A stretch of DNA of 64,000 nucleotides from Microbulbifer variabilis ATCC 700307. Lineage in GTDB: Bacteria > Pseudomonadota > Gammaproteobacteria > Pseudomonadales > Cellvibrionaceae. The stretch is taken from positions 186,001 through 250,000 of the forward strand of contig NZ_AQYJ01000028.1 of the NCBI RefSeq assembly GCF_000380565.1, read 5' to 3'. Positions within the stretch are counted from its first letter, which is position 1. Each line of letters opens with the position of its first letter. A model generated the notes under the pieces. The model had not been told where the DNA came from and did not search any database. It saw nothing but the letters and a program-made list of their open reading frames with translations. This document shows, piece after piece, positions 9,024 to 18,395 of the stretch. Made by a program: the position numbers and the translations under genes.

Positions 9024-9551
9024 ATGCACGCATTAAATGACGCATGGGCCGCCGTCAACGCCTTTATGGCGTCGGGCGGGCCAGTACTGTTCCTGATCGC
9101 CGGCCTGACCTTCTTTATGTGGACGCTGATTTTCGAGCGGGTCTTTTATTTCAATAAAGCATTGAAGGAAGACGTTCAGGGTGCGGTAAACCACTGGGAG
9201 GGGCGCAGTGAGCGCAATTCCTGGGGGGCCCACCAGATCCGCTACGCGCTGATTTCCCGGGTATCCGAGAAAATTCAGGACAATATGGATATGATCCAGG
9301 CTTGTGTTGCCCTTGCGCCCCTGTTCGGGCTGCTGGGTACGGTCTGGGGCATGATCAATGTGTTCGATGTTCTCGCGATTACCGGTGGTGGTGATGCGAA
9401 GCAGATGGCCAGTGGTGTATCCATGGCAACTATCCCGACGATGGCGGGTATGGTTGCGGCCCTCTCTGGTGTATTTGCCAATACCTACCTTACCCGTAAG
9501 GCAGAACGTGAGACTCAGCTGCTGGAAGACCATCTGACGATGGACCATTAA
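9024..9551 (+). CDS. exbB: ExbB proton-channel subunit
   Basis: The 175-residue product is a compact ExbB/TolQ-family protein with three membrane segments: about 18-40 (VLFLIAGLTFFMWTLIFERV), 90-112 (ALAPLFGLLGTVWGMINVFD) and 130-152 (MATIPTMAGMVAALSG). It lacks the long periplasmic extension of the TtpC-like protein encoded just upstream. An AGGAGGCGGCAAC ribosome-binding region precedes the ATG. Together with ExbD it would form the proton-conducting motor in the inner membrane that energises TonB. The 115-bp gap after it is still inside the apparent operon. Confidence 0.93.
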   Translation: MHALNDAWAAVNAFMASGGPVLFLIAGLTFFMWTLIFERVFYFNKALKEDVQGAVNHWEGRSERNSWGAHQIRYALISRVSEKIQDNMDMIQACVALAPLFGLLGTVWGMINVFDVLAITGGGDAKQMASGVSMATIPTMAGMVAALSGVFANTYLTRKAERETQLLEDHLTMDH

Positions 9552-9666
9552 GCACACATAAGCGAATAGGCAAGCTTATTTGCTGTGAAGGTTTAGCCAA
9601 CCAGATATTTTCACCGGGGGTGCTCCCTTGGAGCCCCTCGCGGGAAAGTTCGCTAAGAGAGTTGCT

Positions 9667-10068
9667 ATGAGCAAAAGACAAAATACGGCAGAAGAAGAAG
9701 CCGGCGCTATCGACCTCACGCCCATGCTGGACGTGGTGTTTATTATGCTGATCTTCTTTATCGTCACTGCGACTTTTATCAAGGAGCCGGGTGCTGATGT
9801 TGTGAAGCCGGATGCAACAACCGCTGAACTCAAGGCCGCCTCTATCCTGGTAGCGATCAACGATAGTGATGAGATCTGGATTGCCAAAGAGAAGGTTGAC
9901 GAGCGCCAGGTGAGAATTGTCCTGGAGCGCCTTTACTCGGAAAACCCGAAAGGGTGGTTGGTAATTCAGCCCGATAAGGAAGCGAGTATTGAGATGATTG
10001 CCCTGATTGCGGAAGCTGCCAGGAAAATCGGCATTAAGAAAGTTTCGGTCGCGACAGAAAAGAGTTAA
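9667..10068 (+). CDS. exbD: ExbD motor subunit
   Basis: The 133-residue product is a typical ExbD: a short cytosolic N-terminus, one membrane helix (about 20-42) with the functionally essential Asp in TPMLDVVFIML, and a periplasmic domain ending in a conserved small fold. The ATG at 9667 is chosen because AAGAGAG lies just upstream; the frame opens further upstream in sequence that does not look coding. The Asp in the helix is the expected proton-carrying residue. tonB follows after 5 bp. Confidence 0.93.
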   Translation: MSKRQNTAEEEAGAIDLTPMLDVVFIMLIFFIVTATFIKEPGADVVKPDATTAELKAASILVAINDSDEIWIAKEKVDERQVRIVLERLYSENPKGWLVIQPDKEASIEMIALIAEAARKIGIKKVSVATEKS

Positions 10069-10073
10069 CAGCT

Positions 10074-10691
10074 ATGAATCCGGTAAGACTTCTTGGGGCA
10101 GGAACGTTGGCGATAGCCACTACCTTCGGCCTCATCTTCACCATGCATCAGCTGATTGCGGCAAACATGAGTGCTCCAGAGGAAAAGGAGCAGTTCAAGG
10201 TTGCCGATGTAGTGATGCCTGAGCAAAAGATCGAAACACAATACGATACGACCAAACCGGTGAAACCGGAAGAGCCGGAAACGCCTCCGCCGGAGATGCC
10301 AGAGCCTGAGTTTGAAGACCCGAATATTGATACCAGTATCAGTGTTGCTGCCCCTAGAGCAGGTGGCGGCGTCAAGTTGTCGGGCTTCAGCTTTGGTGAG
10401 GGGGATTATCTGCCAATTGTTAAGGTGCAGCCTCAGTACCCTCGACGCGCCCTGCAGCGCGGAATGGAAGGGTATGTGATTGTGGAATATACGGTGACCA
10501 CAAACGGCTCTGTACGTGACCCCATCGTAATTGAAGCTTTCACGCTAGATGGTAAGCCTACTTCTGTTTTCAACAGAGCTGCGCTTAAGTCTGCACTGAA
10601 ATACAAGTACAAGCCGCGGGTAGTCGATGGCAAGCCGACCGAAGTTCCCAATGTAAGGACTAAGATCAGCTTTAATATGGCCAAAAACTAA
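10074..10691 (+). CDS. tonB: TonB-family energy transducer
   Basis: The 205-residue product has an uncleaved N-terminal membrane anchor (about 7-28) and a Pro/Glu-rich spacer (about 60-85, PEEPETPPPEMPEPEFEDP). The C-terminal TonB domain is at about 120-203 with YPRRALQRGMEGYVIVEYTV and the NVRTKISFNM end. It is short, as in TonB2-type proteins that depend on TtpC. It transmits energy from ExbB/ExbD to TonB-dependent receptors that take up siderophores, heme, cobalamin or glycans. It is flanked by exbD (5 bp) and the TPR gene (11 bp). Confidence 0.92.
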   Translation: MNPVRLLGAGTLAIATTFGLIFTMHQLIAANMSAPEEKEQFKVADVVMPEQKIETQYDTTKPVKPEEPETPPPEMPEPEFEDPNIDTSISVAAPRAGGGVKLSGFSFGEGDYLPIVKVQPQYPRRALQRGMEGYVIVEYTVTTNGSVRDPIVIEAFTLDGKPTSVFNRAALKSALKYKYKPRVVDGKPTEVPNVRTKISFNMAKN

Positions 10692-10702
10692 GGGGAAGCA
10701 CT

Positions 10703-12055
10703 ATGAAGTTGACAAGCATTAGCAAAAGTTTGTCCAAGCTCGCTCTGCGCACCTCAGTAGCGCTGCCCCTGGTCTTGGCACCAGCAGTCAGTGTTACCGT
10801 GCTTGAAGCAGCGGGTGTTTCCGCATCTTTCGCCTCGGCACAGGCACAAGAGCAAAAAAAGCCTAGTAAAGAAAAGACCCGTAAAGTTCCGGCAATGCGC
10901 GAAGCGGCGTATAAAAAACTGGAAAAGGCCCAGGAAGCTGCAGATGCAGAGGATTGGGCGGGTGCTCTTGCTGCGCTGAAGGAAATGGATGCGAGCAAGA
11001 AACGGTACAATGGCTATGAAATAGCACAGATGTACAATTTCTTTGGTGTGGTTTACTACAGTACCGAGCGCTACAAAGAGGCTATTCCTTACTTCAAGAA
11101 AGTGCTGAGTCAGGGTGAAAAAAACCTGCCAGTAGCACTTGAAGTGGGCACTTTGTTTACCTTGGCCCAACTTTATTTCGTAACCGAAGACTATAAGCAG
11201 GCGATCAATTACTTGAACCAGTGGTTCAAGGTTTCTGATCGTATTACTGCAGATTCTTATGCATTGCGTGCTCAGGCTTATAACCAGGTTGGTGATCAAG
11301 CTAAGGCACTGAAGGATATCAACGTAGCGGTATCCATGTATGAGAAAGAGGGCAAGGTACCGAAGGAAGGCTGGTACGGGTTGCAGCAGTTTGTGTATTT
11401 CGAGCGCAACGACTACAAAAAAGTAGCGGGTGTTCTGGAAAAATTAGTGCAGTATTACCCGAAGCCGGTGTACTACAAAACTCTTGCAGCTATGTACGGT
11501 GAGCTTAAGCGTGACAAAGACCAGCTTCATATGATGGAAGCAGCTTATATTGCTGGCGCTTTGGAGAAAGATCGGGATTTACTGAACATGGGCTATCTCT
11601 TTATGGGGCATGAAATGCCTTATAAAGGTGCCAAGGTTATTGCCAAAGGTATTAAAGAGAAGAAGATCCCTCGAACAGCTAAGAACCTGGAGACTTTAGC
11701 CCAGGCTTACCAGATGGCTCAGGAGCTGCAAAAAGCAATCCCTCAGCTGGAGGCTGCAGCTAGCTTGTCAGACAAAGGGGAAATTTACTCACGTTTGGCC
11801 GGTATCTATTTGGATCTGGATCAGAATGAGAAAGCCATTTCGATGGGCAAGAAGGCTTTTGCAAAAGGCAAAATTAAGCGTGTCGATCAGCTGCACATCG
11901 TGATGGGTATGGCTAATGCTAACCTGAAACGTTATGACGCAGCTTTGGTAAGTCTCAAGAAAGCTTCAAAAGATGAGCGCTCTAAAAAGTCTGCGCAGCA
12001 GTGGATCGCTTACGTTGAGGGTGAGAAAAAGCGTGAAGAGCAGTTAGCGATTTAA
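10703..12055 (+). CDS. Tetratricopeptide-repeat protein of the TonB operon
   Basis: This 450-residue protein begins with a signal peptide (about 1-48, ending near SAQAQEQ). Degenerate TPR helices follow throughout: YNFFGVVYYSTERYKEAIPYF, LAQLYFVTEDYKQAINYL and RLAGIYLDLDQNEKAISMG are clear units. It is probably periplasmic. A TPR gene at this position is characteristic of DUF3450-TtpC-ExbB-ExbD-TonB clusters, where it is thought to assist the TonB machine. It is the last gene of the operon, with a strong hairpin terminator about 30 bp after the stop. Confidence 0.88.
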   Translation: MKLTSISKSLSKLALRTSVALPLVLAPAVSVTVLEAAGVSASFASAQAQEQKKPSKEKTRKVPAMREAAYKKLEKAQEAADAEDWAGALAALKEMDASKKRYNGYEIAQMYNFFGVVYYSTERYKEAIPYFKKVLSQGEKNLPVALEVGTLFTLAQLYFVTEDYKQAINYLNQWFKVSDRITADSYALRAQAYNQVGDQAKALKDINVAVSMYEKEGKVPKEGWYGLQQFVYFERNDYKKVAGVLEKLVQYYPKPVYYKTLAAMYGELKRDKDQLHMMEAAYIAGALEKDRDLLNMGYLFMGHEMPYKGAKVIAKGIKEKKIPRTAKNLETLAQAYQMAQELQKAIPQLEAAASLSDKGEIYSRLAGIYLDLDQNEKAISMGKKAFAKGKIKRVDQLHIVMGMANANLKRYDAALVSLKKASKDERSKKSAQQWIAYVEGEKKREEQLAI

Positions 12056-12084
12056 TTTCCTTCAATTATTTACCTTTTTTTAGG

Positions 12085-12115
12085 AGGCCATACAGAAATG
12101 TATGGCCTTTTTTCT
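12085..12115 (+). terminator. Rho-independent terminator of the TonB operon
   Basis: AGGCCATAC (12085-12093) and GTATGGCCT (12100-12108) form a perfect 9-bp stem with a 6-nt loop, followed by a T-rich run to about 12115. Confidence 0.9.
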
Positions 12116-12189
12116 TTTCTAGAGTTCTCTCAATTGCCCAGGCTAAATAACCTGTATTAATGGACTATTTGCATTTTTTCGTGAATTGA

Positions 12190-12216
12190 CTAATGATTAG
12201 AGTCAGCTGATCAGCT
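12190..12216. promoter_or_regulatory. Two adjacent palindromes upstream of the second tonB
   Basis: CTAATGATTAG (12190-12200) and AGCTGATCAGCT (12205-12216) are both perfect palindromes, 4 bp apart and about 60 bp before the start codon. They look like operator half-site pairs, but neither matches a canonical Fur box. A TTGACT at 12186-12191 could be a -35 element overlapping the first. Confidence 0.35.
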
Positions 12217-12276
12217 TTTTCCATTTCGGCACTCCAGATGCCGTTTTTGCACCCTAACAATAATAGGAGAGGTGTT

Positions 12277-12927
12277 ATGGATAGAGCTTGCCCGCCAATT
12301 TCCAGCCCTGAATTTCTACTTACCTATCAGCTTTCTGGCTATGCCAAAGGTTTGGCCTATGCTGCCCTGATAACTCTCGGGTTGATTTTTTTAATGAGCC
12401 AGTTGATTTCCACTAATTTTGTGGAGCCGGTGGCTAAGCCGTTACCGACGATTCAACCAATAGATATCACTGAGAAAAAGGTGGTAACGGTTAAAGAGTA
12501 CCAGGCACCGCCCAGCCCTCAGGATATTCCGCCACCAATTCAGCGCACTGAGGTGATCAGAGACGTAGAGATTATAGATACCATACCAACGGTTGCTCCG
12601 CCGGTTGCTGAAACTGGGGGTAACCCGGTTATTGTATCGAGAGAACCTTTGCCTGTTTATAAGCCCGCACCGCGTTACCCTAGTGTGGCTATGCGCAGAG
12701 GCATGGAGGGTTACGTAGTTGTGGAGTTTACGATAACCAAAACCGGAGCGGTGCGTGATGCCCAGGTAGTTGGGGGATTCGACAGCGCTGGGAACCCTAC
12801 CAATGTATTCAATCGCTCGGCACTGGCAGCGGCTGAGCGATTTAAATACCAGCCGCAAATGGAAGACGGTCAGCCTGTAGAGCGCTATGGTGTGCGTAAT
12901 CGTATTACTTATAAGTTGGCGCAATGA
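12277..12927 (+). CDS. Second TonB-family protein, stand-alone
   Basis: The 216-residue product has a membrane anchor at about 21-44 (GLAYAALITLGLIFLMSQLI), a proline-containing periplasmic spacer and a C-terminal TonB domain. That domain includes YPSVAMRRGMEGYVVVEFTI and is clearly paralogous to the domain of the operon's TonB. The ATG at 12277 follows AGGAGAGGTGTT and is preferred to the in-frame start at 12238. It has its own terminator upstream and downstream, so it is probably transcribed alone. It may serve a different set of receptors or growth conditions while sharing the ExbB/ExbD/TtpC motor. Palindromes upstream suggest separate regulation. Confidence 0.88.
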   Translation: MDRACPPISSPEFLLTYQLSGYAKGLAYAALITLGLIFLMSQLISTNFVEPVAKPLPTIQPIDITEKKVVTVKEYQAPPSPQDIPPPIQRTEVIRDVEIIDTIPTVAPPVAETGGNPVIVSREPLPVYKPAPRYPSVAMRRGMEGYVVVEFTITKTGAVRDAQVVGGFDSAGNPTNVFNRSALAAAERFKYQPQMEDGQPVERYGVRNRITYKLAQ

Positions 12928-12933
12928 AATAAA

Positions 12934-12960
12934 AAAACGGCCCTCAAAGAGGGCCGTTTT
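12934..12960. terminator. Bidirectional terminator between tonB paralogue and ilvD
   Basis: AAAACGGCCCTC (12934-12945) pairs perfectly with GAGGGCCGTTTT (12949-12960) around AAA. The A and T tails serve both converging genes. Confidence 0.9.
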
Positions 12961-12975
12961 ACTTCATGTTTTTAG

Positions 12976-14811
12976 TCAATCAATTTCTCGCACCGCGCCC
13001 CGATCAGCACTGGTGGCGAGTAACGCATACGCTTTAAGAGCTTTACTAACCTTGCGGGGGCGAGATTCACCCGGTTTCCAGGCTTGTGGGCCGAGGCTGA
13101 CCATATCCTGGCGGCGTTTCTCGAGCTCCTTATCACTAATCGCGACCTCTATTTTTCGGGCGGGAATATCAATATGTATTGGATCTCCATTTCGCACTAA
13201 GGCGATAGTGCCACCAGAAGCTGCTTCTGGTGATACATGCCCGATAGAGAGGCCGGAAGTTCCGCCTGAGAAGCGACCATCAGTAATTAATGCACAGTGT
13301 TCCCCTAATCCCTTGGATTTCAGGTAGCTGGTGGGGTAGAGCATCTCCTGCATACCGGGGCCGCCTTTGGGGCCCTCATAGCGGACTATCACGGCTTCAC
13401 CTTTGTGAACTTTGCCCTTGAGAATATGCGAAACCGCCTCCTCTTGGCTCTCAACCACATGAGCCGGGCCTTCAAAATGCCAAAGCGCCTCGTCTACGCC
13501 GGAAGTTTTCACTACGCAGCCATTAGGGGCCAGGTTGCCGAATAAAACTGCCAGCCCGCCCTCAGCAGAATAAGCGTGCTCGGCTGAGCGAATACAGCCT
13601 TGCTGGCGATTGACATCAAGAGTTGGCCAGCGGCAGGCCTGGCTAAATGCGGTCTGTGTGGGAATTCCTGCGGGACCAGCCCGGTAGAAGTCACGCACTG
13701 ATTGCTTATCGGTGCGAGAGATATCCCATTGCTTTAGTGCATCCGCTAATGAGCCACCGTAGGCTGTGGGCAGGGAGGCATCAATTAACCCAGCAGATTC
13801 CAATTCGCCGAGAATCGCCATTACCCCACCGGCTCGGTGGACGTCCTCAACATGGTACTTCTCTGTGTTAGGCGCGACTTTGCACAGTTGCGGTATCTCG
13901 CGGGAGAGTCGATCGATATCCTGTAAGTTGAAGTCGATATCGCCCTCCTGGGCAGCGGCGAGTAGATGTAATATCGTGTTGGTCGAGCCACCCATGGCGA
14001 TATCGAGAGCCATGGCATTCATGAAAGCACTGCGGTTGGCGATATTGCGAGGCAGGGCGCTCTCGTCATTTTCTTCGTAGTAACGCTTCGTTAGCGAAAC
14101 GATTTCTCGTCCTGCGCGCAGGAACAACTCTTTGCGGTCCGCATGGGTGGCCAACAGGGTGCCATTGCCTGGCAGTGAGAGGCCCAGTGCCTCAGTCAGA
14201 CAGTTCATAGAATTTGCGGTGAACATGCCGGAGCATGAGCCGCAGGTAGGGCAGGCGGAGCGCTCGTACTCTGCAACCTCTTCATCAGTTGCTGTATCCG
14301 TAGCAGCGATCACCATCGCATCGACAAGATCCAGTTTATGATCGGCCAGCTTGGTTTTACCGGCCTCCATTGGTCCGCCAGATACAAAAATAACCGGGAT
14401 ATTCAGACGTAGAGCGGCCATCAGCATTCCCGGAGTGATCTTGTCACAGTTGGATATACATACCAGGGCATCAGCACAGTGTGCGTTGACCATGTATTCT
14501 ACTGAATCGGCGATAATCTCACGGCTGGGCAGGCTGTAGAGCATGCCGTCGTGGCCCATGGCAATGCCATCATCTACGGCGATGGTATTGAATTCCTTGG
14601 CGACACCACCGGCTCGCTCTATCTCCCTTGCCACCAGTTGTCCCATATCCTTCAGGTGTACGTGGCCCGGCACAAACTGGGTGAAAGAGTTGGCGATGGC
14701 GATAATCGGCTTGTGGAAATCGGCGTCGGTCATTCCTGTGGCTCGCCACAGCGCCCGGGCGCCGGCCATGTTGCGTCCGGCGGTGGAGGTACGGGAACGA
14801 TATCTGGGCAT
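12976..14811 (-). CDS. ilvD: Dihydroxy-acid dehydratase
   Basis: IlvD dehydrates 2,3-dihydroxy-isovalerate and 2,3-dihydroxy-methylvalerate, a late step of valine and isoleucine synthesis. The 611-residue length is that of the E. coli type. The Fe-S cluster cysteines sit in [11 protein letters not shown] and [19 protein letters not shown]. Other motifs are [21 protein letters not shown] and the C-terminal [17 protein letters not shown]. It is transcribed away from a 24-bp perfect palindrome about 70 bp upstream. ilvE, the last enzyme of the pathway, is elsewhere in the window (27401). Confidence 0.97.
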   Translation of the reverse strand: MPRYRSRTSTAGRNMAGARALWRATGMTDADFHKPIIAIANSFTQFVPGHVHLKDMGQLVAREIERAGGVAKEFNTIAVDDGIAMGHDGMLYSLPSREIIADSVEYMVNAHCADALVCISNCDKITPGMLMAALRLNIPVIFVSGGPMEAGKTKLADHKLDLVDAMVIAATDTATDEEVAEYERSACPTCGSCSGMFTANSMNCLTEALGLSLPGNGTLLATHADRKELFLRAGREIVSLTKRYYEENDESALPRNIANRSAFMNAMALDIAMGGSTNTILHLLAAAQEGDIDFNLQDIDRLSREIPQLCKVAPNTEKYHVEDVHRAGGVMAILGELESAGLIDASLPTAYGGSLADALKQWDISRTDKQSVRDFYRAGPAGIPTQTAFSQACRWPTLDVNRQQGCIRSAEHAYSAEGGLAVLFGNLAPNGCVVKTSGVDEALWHFEGPAHVVESQEEAVSHILKGKVHKGEAVIVRYEGPKGGPGMQEMLYPTSYLKSKGLGEHCALITDGRFSGGTSGLSIGHVSPEAASGGTIALVRNGDPIHIDIPARKIEVAISDKELEKRRQDMVSLGPQAWKPGESRPRKVSKALKAYALLATSADRGAVREID

Positions 14812-14880
14812 GGTACAAGCATCCGGCTGTGTAAATTAGAGCGTCAGCTTATCAAAAAAATCCGATATCTGGGATATTTT

Positions 14881-14904
14881 CGCGCAACTTGATCAAGTTG
14901 CGCG
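14881..14904. promoter_or_regulatory. Perfect 24-bp palindrome between argA and ilvD
   Basis: CGCGCAACTTGA is followed immediately by its exact reverse complement, with GATC at the centre. It lies 34 bp downstream of the argA stop and 70 bp upstream of the ilvD start, both on minus. Neither flank has a T-run, which argues against an intrinsic terminator and for a protein-binding site. Confidence 0.5.
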
Positions 14905-14937
14905 ACTTACTAGGATGAAAATTGCGGATGGAGCGGT

Positions 14938-16260
14938 TTATGCAGGAGGGCTGGCAGTGATGCGTTTACGCAGAATCCGCGAATTGCGCTGAATATTGTA
15001 GAGAGACTTGCGAGATGTGGGCAGGTCCTTGATCGCCACTTGCTTAAACCCCTGCTCAATAAACCAATGCTCGGTCTGCGTGGTGAGCACATAGAGCTCA
15101 TCGACATTTAGGGTGCGGGCCTGACGCTCCAGGTGTCGCATCAACTTGGCGCCACGGCCACCGCCGCGGAATTCGGGATGGCTGGCCACACAGGCAATTT
15201 CCGCTGCTGATGTGATCCCGCTGTCATCTCTGATCGGGTAGAGAGCAGCACAAGCCACCGGGGTCCCATCGACTTCTACCAGAGTGAAATGCTCAATCTC
15301 TGCTTCGAGCTTTTCCCGAGAGCGACGTACCAGGACACCCTGCTTCTCCAGCGGGCGAATAAGGCCGAGAATGCCACCAACATCGGTGATACGCGCACGG
15401 CGCACCACTTCATAGCTATCCCGGTAGATCATGGTACCGGCACCCTCGCGGCGAAACAGCTCCTGGATAAGAGCGCCATTCTGACAGTAGCTGAGCAAAT
15501 GGGTACGAGCGATCCCGGAATTACAGGCGCGTATGGCACACCCTAGAGCTTTGCTTCGTACTCGAGCAGAAACTTGTTCAGCCTGTACAATACTGAGTTC
15601 GTGAACCGGGTTACCGTCCAAGATTAACTGGGCAGGTTCGCGGAACAGTACCAGCTTCTCTGCTCGTAATACCCGCGCTGCCTCCGCTGCCAGGTCGAGG
15701 TAGTTGATATTGAACAGTTCCCCTGTCAGCGAAGTGCCCAGTGGAGAGAGCAATACCAGCGCACCCTGGTCTAAGGCTTGCTCAATGGTATTGACTTCCA
15801 TTCTCCGAACGGTACCTGTCCAGCCCAAGTCGACACCATCAAGCACTCCGCAGGGCCGTGCGGTAACCAGGTTACCGGAAATCACTTTCAAAGCTGAGCG
15901 GGCCATAGGGGAGTCAGGTAGACCCTGTGAAAATGCGGCTTCGATATCAAATCGCAATCTACCCACCGCAGCTTTAATTATCTCCAGGCTCTCTCGATTG
16001 GTGACCCGGTTATTGTCGTGAAAGCGGCTCTCTATGCCGCTCTCAGCAAGGGCCCGGTTCACTTGGGCGCGGGCGCCATGAACGACTACCAAGCGCACGC
16101 CGAGGCTGGCGAGTAGCGCTAGGTCATGCACTAAATTACGGAAATTGGTGTGTTCCAGGGCGTCACCAGGGACTCCAATCACCAGGGTGCGACCGCGAAG
16201 ATCGTTAATATAGGGTGCCGCATGGCGGAACCAGTTGAGGGAGGCGCTATCGTCGCTCAC
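14938..16260 (-). CDS. argA: N-acetylglutamate synthase, amino-acid N-acetyltransferase
   Basis: ArgA acetylates glutamate with acetyl-CoA, the first and feedback-inhibited step of arginine synthesis. The 440-residue product has an N-terminal amino-acid-kinase-like domain (about 1-285; GRTLVIGVPGDAL, VVVHGARAQVN, PLGTSLTGELFNINYLDLA) and a C-terminal GNAT domain (about 290-435; EIACVASHPEFRGGGRGAKLM). This is the classical two-domain ArgA. argE lies 115 bp upstream on the same strand, so two arginine genes sit together, as in Pseudomonas. Confidence 0.96.
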   Translation of the reverse strand: MSDDSASLNWFRHAAPYINDLRGRTLVIGVPGDALEHTNFRNLVHDLALLASLGVRLVVVHGARAQVNRALAESGIESRFHDNNRVTNRESLEIIKAAVGRLRFDIEAAFSQGLPDSPMARSALKVISGNLVTARPCGVLDGVDLGWTGTVRRMEVNTIEQALDQGALVLLSPLGTSLTGELFNINYLDLAAEAARVLRAEKLVLFREPAQLILDGNPVHELSIVQAEQVSARVRSKALGCAIRACNSGIARTHLLSYCQNGALIQELFRREGAGTMIYRDSYEVVRRARITDVGGILGLIRPLEKQGVLVRRSREKLEAEIEHFTLVEVDGTPVACAALYPIRDDSGITSAAEIACVASHPEFRGGGRGAKLMRHLERQARTLNVDELYVLTTQTEHWFIEQGFKQVAIKDLPTSRKSLYNIQRNSRILRKRITASPPA

Positions 16261-16375
16261 TAATGCCTTTCCGTTTACTGAGGTACTTGCCAGCTTAAAG
16301 ACAAGTATTGGAGGTTTTATCTACTCCAGGCGAAGTGCCCAGACTCCTGCTGTATGCCGAGTTAGGGTGCTGTGC

Positions 16376-17539
16376 TTATAGGCAGAAGCGGGCTATCAGT
16401 TTGCGTAATATATCCACCATGGGATTGATACGCTCTAGCCCAAGGTATTCATCTGGCTGATGGGCTACGTCAATATCACCTGGACCCAGCACAATAGTGT
16501 CAATGCCCATGCTCTTCAAGTAGGGAGCCTCTGTAGCGAAGGCGACGCTTCCGGCGGTATGGCCACAGAGTTTTTCTGCAGTCTGCACCAGCTCAGAATT
16601 CTGCTCTTGCTCGAAAGGTTGTGCACCTGGAAATAGGGAAATCACTTCCAGGCGAATTCTGTCGTTGTCGATACAGCTGGCTAGACGTTTTTGCAGTTCA
16701 GCGCGCAGGTCTGTCAGATGCATGCCTGGTAGTGGGCGCACATCGAATTGCAATTCAGTAGAGCCGCATATTCTATTAGGGTTGTCGCCGCCATGGATGT
16801 AGCCCAAGTTCAAGGTTGGGACAGGTACGGCAAAGCCCGGGTTATTGTATTTTTGCTGCCATTCGGCTCGCAAAGACATCAGCTCTCCAATTACTGAGTG
16901 CATGGCTTCCAAGGCATTGGCGCCAAGGCTGGGATTGGAAGAGTGACCGGACTGGCCGGTGATTCGCACTGCCTCCATCATTATCCCTTTGTGCATGCGT
17001 ATAGGGCGCAAGCCGGTGGGTTCACCTACTATCGCAAAGCGCCCGTGGGGTTTCCCTGCTTCGACCAATGCCTGTGCCCCAGCCATTGAGGTCTCTTCGT
17101 CGGCTGTTGCAAGAATCGTAAGGGGTTGGCGCAGAGGCTTATTTAAGAAGGACTTGGCCGCCTCAATGGCAAGGGGGAAGAACCCTTTCATATCGCTACT
17201 ACCGAGGCCGTATAGGCGATTGTCTCGCTCTATCAGCTTGAAAGGATCGGACTGCCATCGGCCCTCATCATAAGGCACTGTATCGGTATGTCCGGATAAA
17301 ATCAGTCCGCCATTGCCATCGGAGCTGCCGCCCAAAGTGGCGATCATGTTGGCCTTGAGAGGGTTGCCTTTCAGGGGCAACAATTCCACTTTAAAATTGA
17401 GGGCTTCCAGCCAGGTTGCCAATAGTTCCACCACCGGTCGGTTCCCCATATCGAGCGCTGGATCTGTGGCACTGATACTCGGGGTGCCAACAAGCTGGCG
17501 CAGTTGCTCCTTGAGGTTAGGTACTGCGGTACTCGCCAT
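16376..17539 (-). CDS. argE: Acetylornithine deacetylase
   Basis: ArgE hydrolyses N-acetylornithine to ornithine and acetate (linear arginine pathway). The 387-residue M20-family product shows metal-binding and catalytic motifs: SGHTDTVPYDEG (metal His, Asp), YGLGSSDMKGF, TADEETSMAGAQ (catalytic Glu), IVGEPTGLRPI, and LGPGDIDVAHQPDEYL. The start overlaps the end of the upstream transporter gene by 23 bp, suggesting coupling. Having ArgE rather than only ArgJ fits with a dedicated ArgA next door. Confidence 0.95.
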   Translation of the reverse strand: MASTAVPNLKEQLRQLVGTPSISATDPALDMGNRPVVELLATWLEALNFKVELLPLKGNPLKANMIATLGGSSDGNGGLILSGHTDTVPYDEGRWQSDPFKLIERDNRLYGLGSSDMKGFFPLAIEAAKSFLNKPLRQPLTILATADEETSMAGAQALVEAGKPHGRFAIVGEPTGLRPIRMHKGIMMEAVRITGQSGHSSNPSLGANALEAMHSVIGELMSLRAEWQQKYNNPGFAVPVPTLNLGYIHGGDNPNRICGSTELQFDVRPLPGMHLTDLRAELQKRLASCIDNDRIRLEVISLFPGAQPFEQEQNSELVQTAEKLCGHTAGSVAFATEAPYLKSMGIDTIVLGPGDIDVAHQPDEYLGLERINPMVDILRKLIARFCL

Positions 17540-18395
17540 AGTGGATCTCCCTTTTCCTGTTGCGCCATTCGCTAATTATTACGGCTGCGGTAATTACACC
17601 ACCTCCCACTGCCAGTTTTGTGATATCGGCTTCTCGATTCCAGATTAACAGGTTTACCAATAAGCCCGCGGGAATCAAGGCGTTATTCATAGCTGCCAAA
17701 GTTGTGGCGGAAACCTGGGTAGCGCCTTTGTTCCAAAGAAAGTAGCCAAGCCCTGATGCGGCCAGCCCTAGCCAGATTAGTACACCCCACTGAATTTCGT
17801 TTTGCGGATATTTGGCTTCACCCAATAGTGTCCAGGCTGTCACGGTAACTAAGCTGGCACCCAGGAAAAACCAGCCGAAAGTTTGCCTGGGCTCAAGTGG
17901 CTGTCGGTGCTGCATGAACTGCTTGTAGGCTACTTGGCCCAGTGCAAAGCATAGATTTGCCCCTTGGACCATGGCGAATCCATTCCAGTAGTCGCCATTC
18001 GGTTTATCCCAGCGAATAATAGCTGCCCCGGAAACTGCTAATAGTGCGATTGCCAGATTCCATAAAGAGACTCGTTTCTTGAGTAGGTCGTATAAAAGGG
18101 CAATATACAGAGGAGTAAATATGGTAAACAACAGGACTTCCGGGACGCTCAGAAGTAGGAATGACTGGTAATAAAACAAATACATCAGCCCAAGCTGTAC
18201 ACCACCAATAGTCATAAGGGTTAAGGCAATGCGAGTGCCTGAGCGACGCCACCGCAACATGGGCAAAAATAGCAGGGAGGCGAGTAATACCCGGCTCATT
18301 GCGGAAAAGTAGCTATCCACCTGGCCGGCCAGGTAAACCCCGATCAAACTGAAGGAAAGGGCCCAAAGGAAGGTGACAAAGAGTAGCAGTGGCAT
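17517..18395 (-). CDS. EamA/DMT-family membrane transporter
   Basis: The 292-residue product has about ten hydrophobic segments in two EamA-type halves. Family-like signatures are TFLWALSFSLIGVYLAGQVD at the N-terminus, LYIALLYDLLKKRVSLW and GLAASGLGYFLWNKGATQVSA. DMT exporters move small metabolites, including amino acids and their derivatives, across the inner membrane. Substrate cannot be read from sequence. The 23-bp overlap with argE suggests co-transcription and perhaps export of an arginine-pathway or related compound, which is inference only. Confidence 0.88.
   Translation of the reverse strand: MPLLLFVTFLWALSFSLIGVYLAGQVDSYFSAMSRVLLASLLFLPMLRWRRSGTRIALTLMTIGGVQLGLMYLFYYQSFLLLSVPEVLLFTIFTPLYIALLYDLLKKRVSLWNLAIALLAVSGAAIIRWDKPNGDYWNGFAMVQGANLCFALGQVAYKQFMQHRQPLEPRQTFGWFFLGASLVTVTAWTLLGEAKYPQNEIQWGVLIWLGLAASGLGYFLWNKGATQVSATTLAAMNNALIPAGLLVNLLIWNREADITKLAVGGGVITAAVIISEWRNRKREIHYGEYRST

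Noticed and set aside
17517-17539. Overlap of argE and the DMT transporter as a sign of sequencing error
   Set aside because: Both termini fit their families and short overlaps are common in cotranscribed genes.
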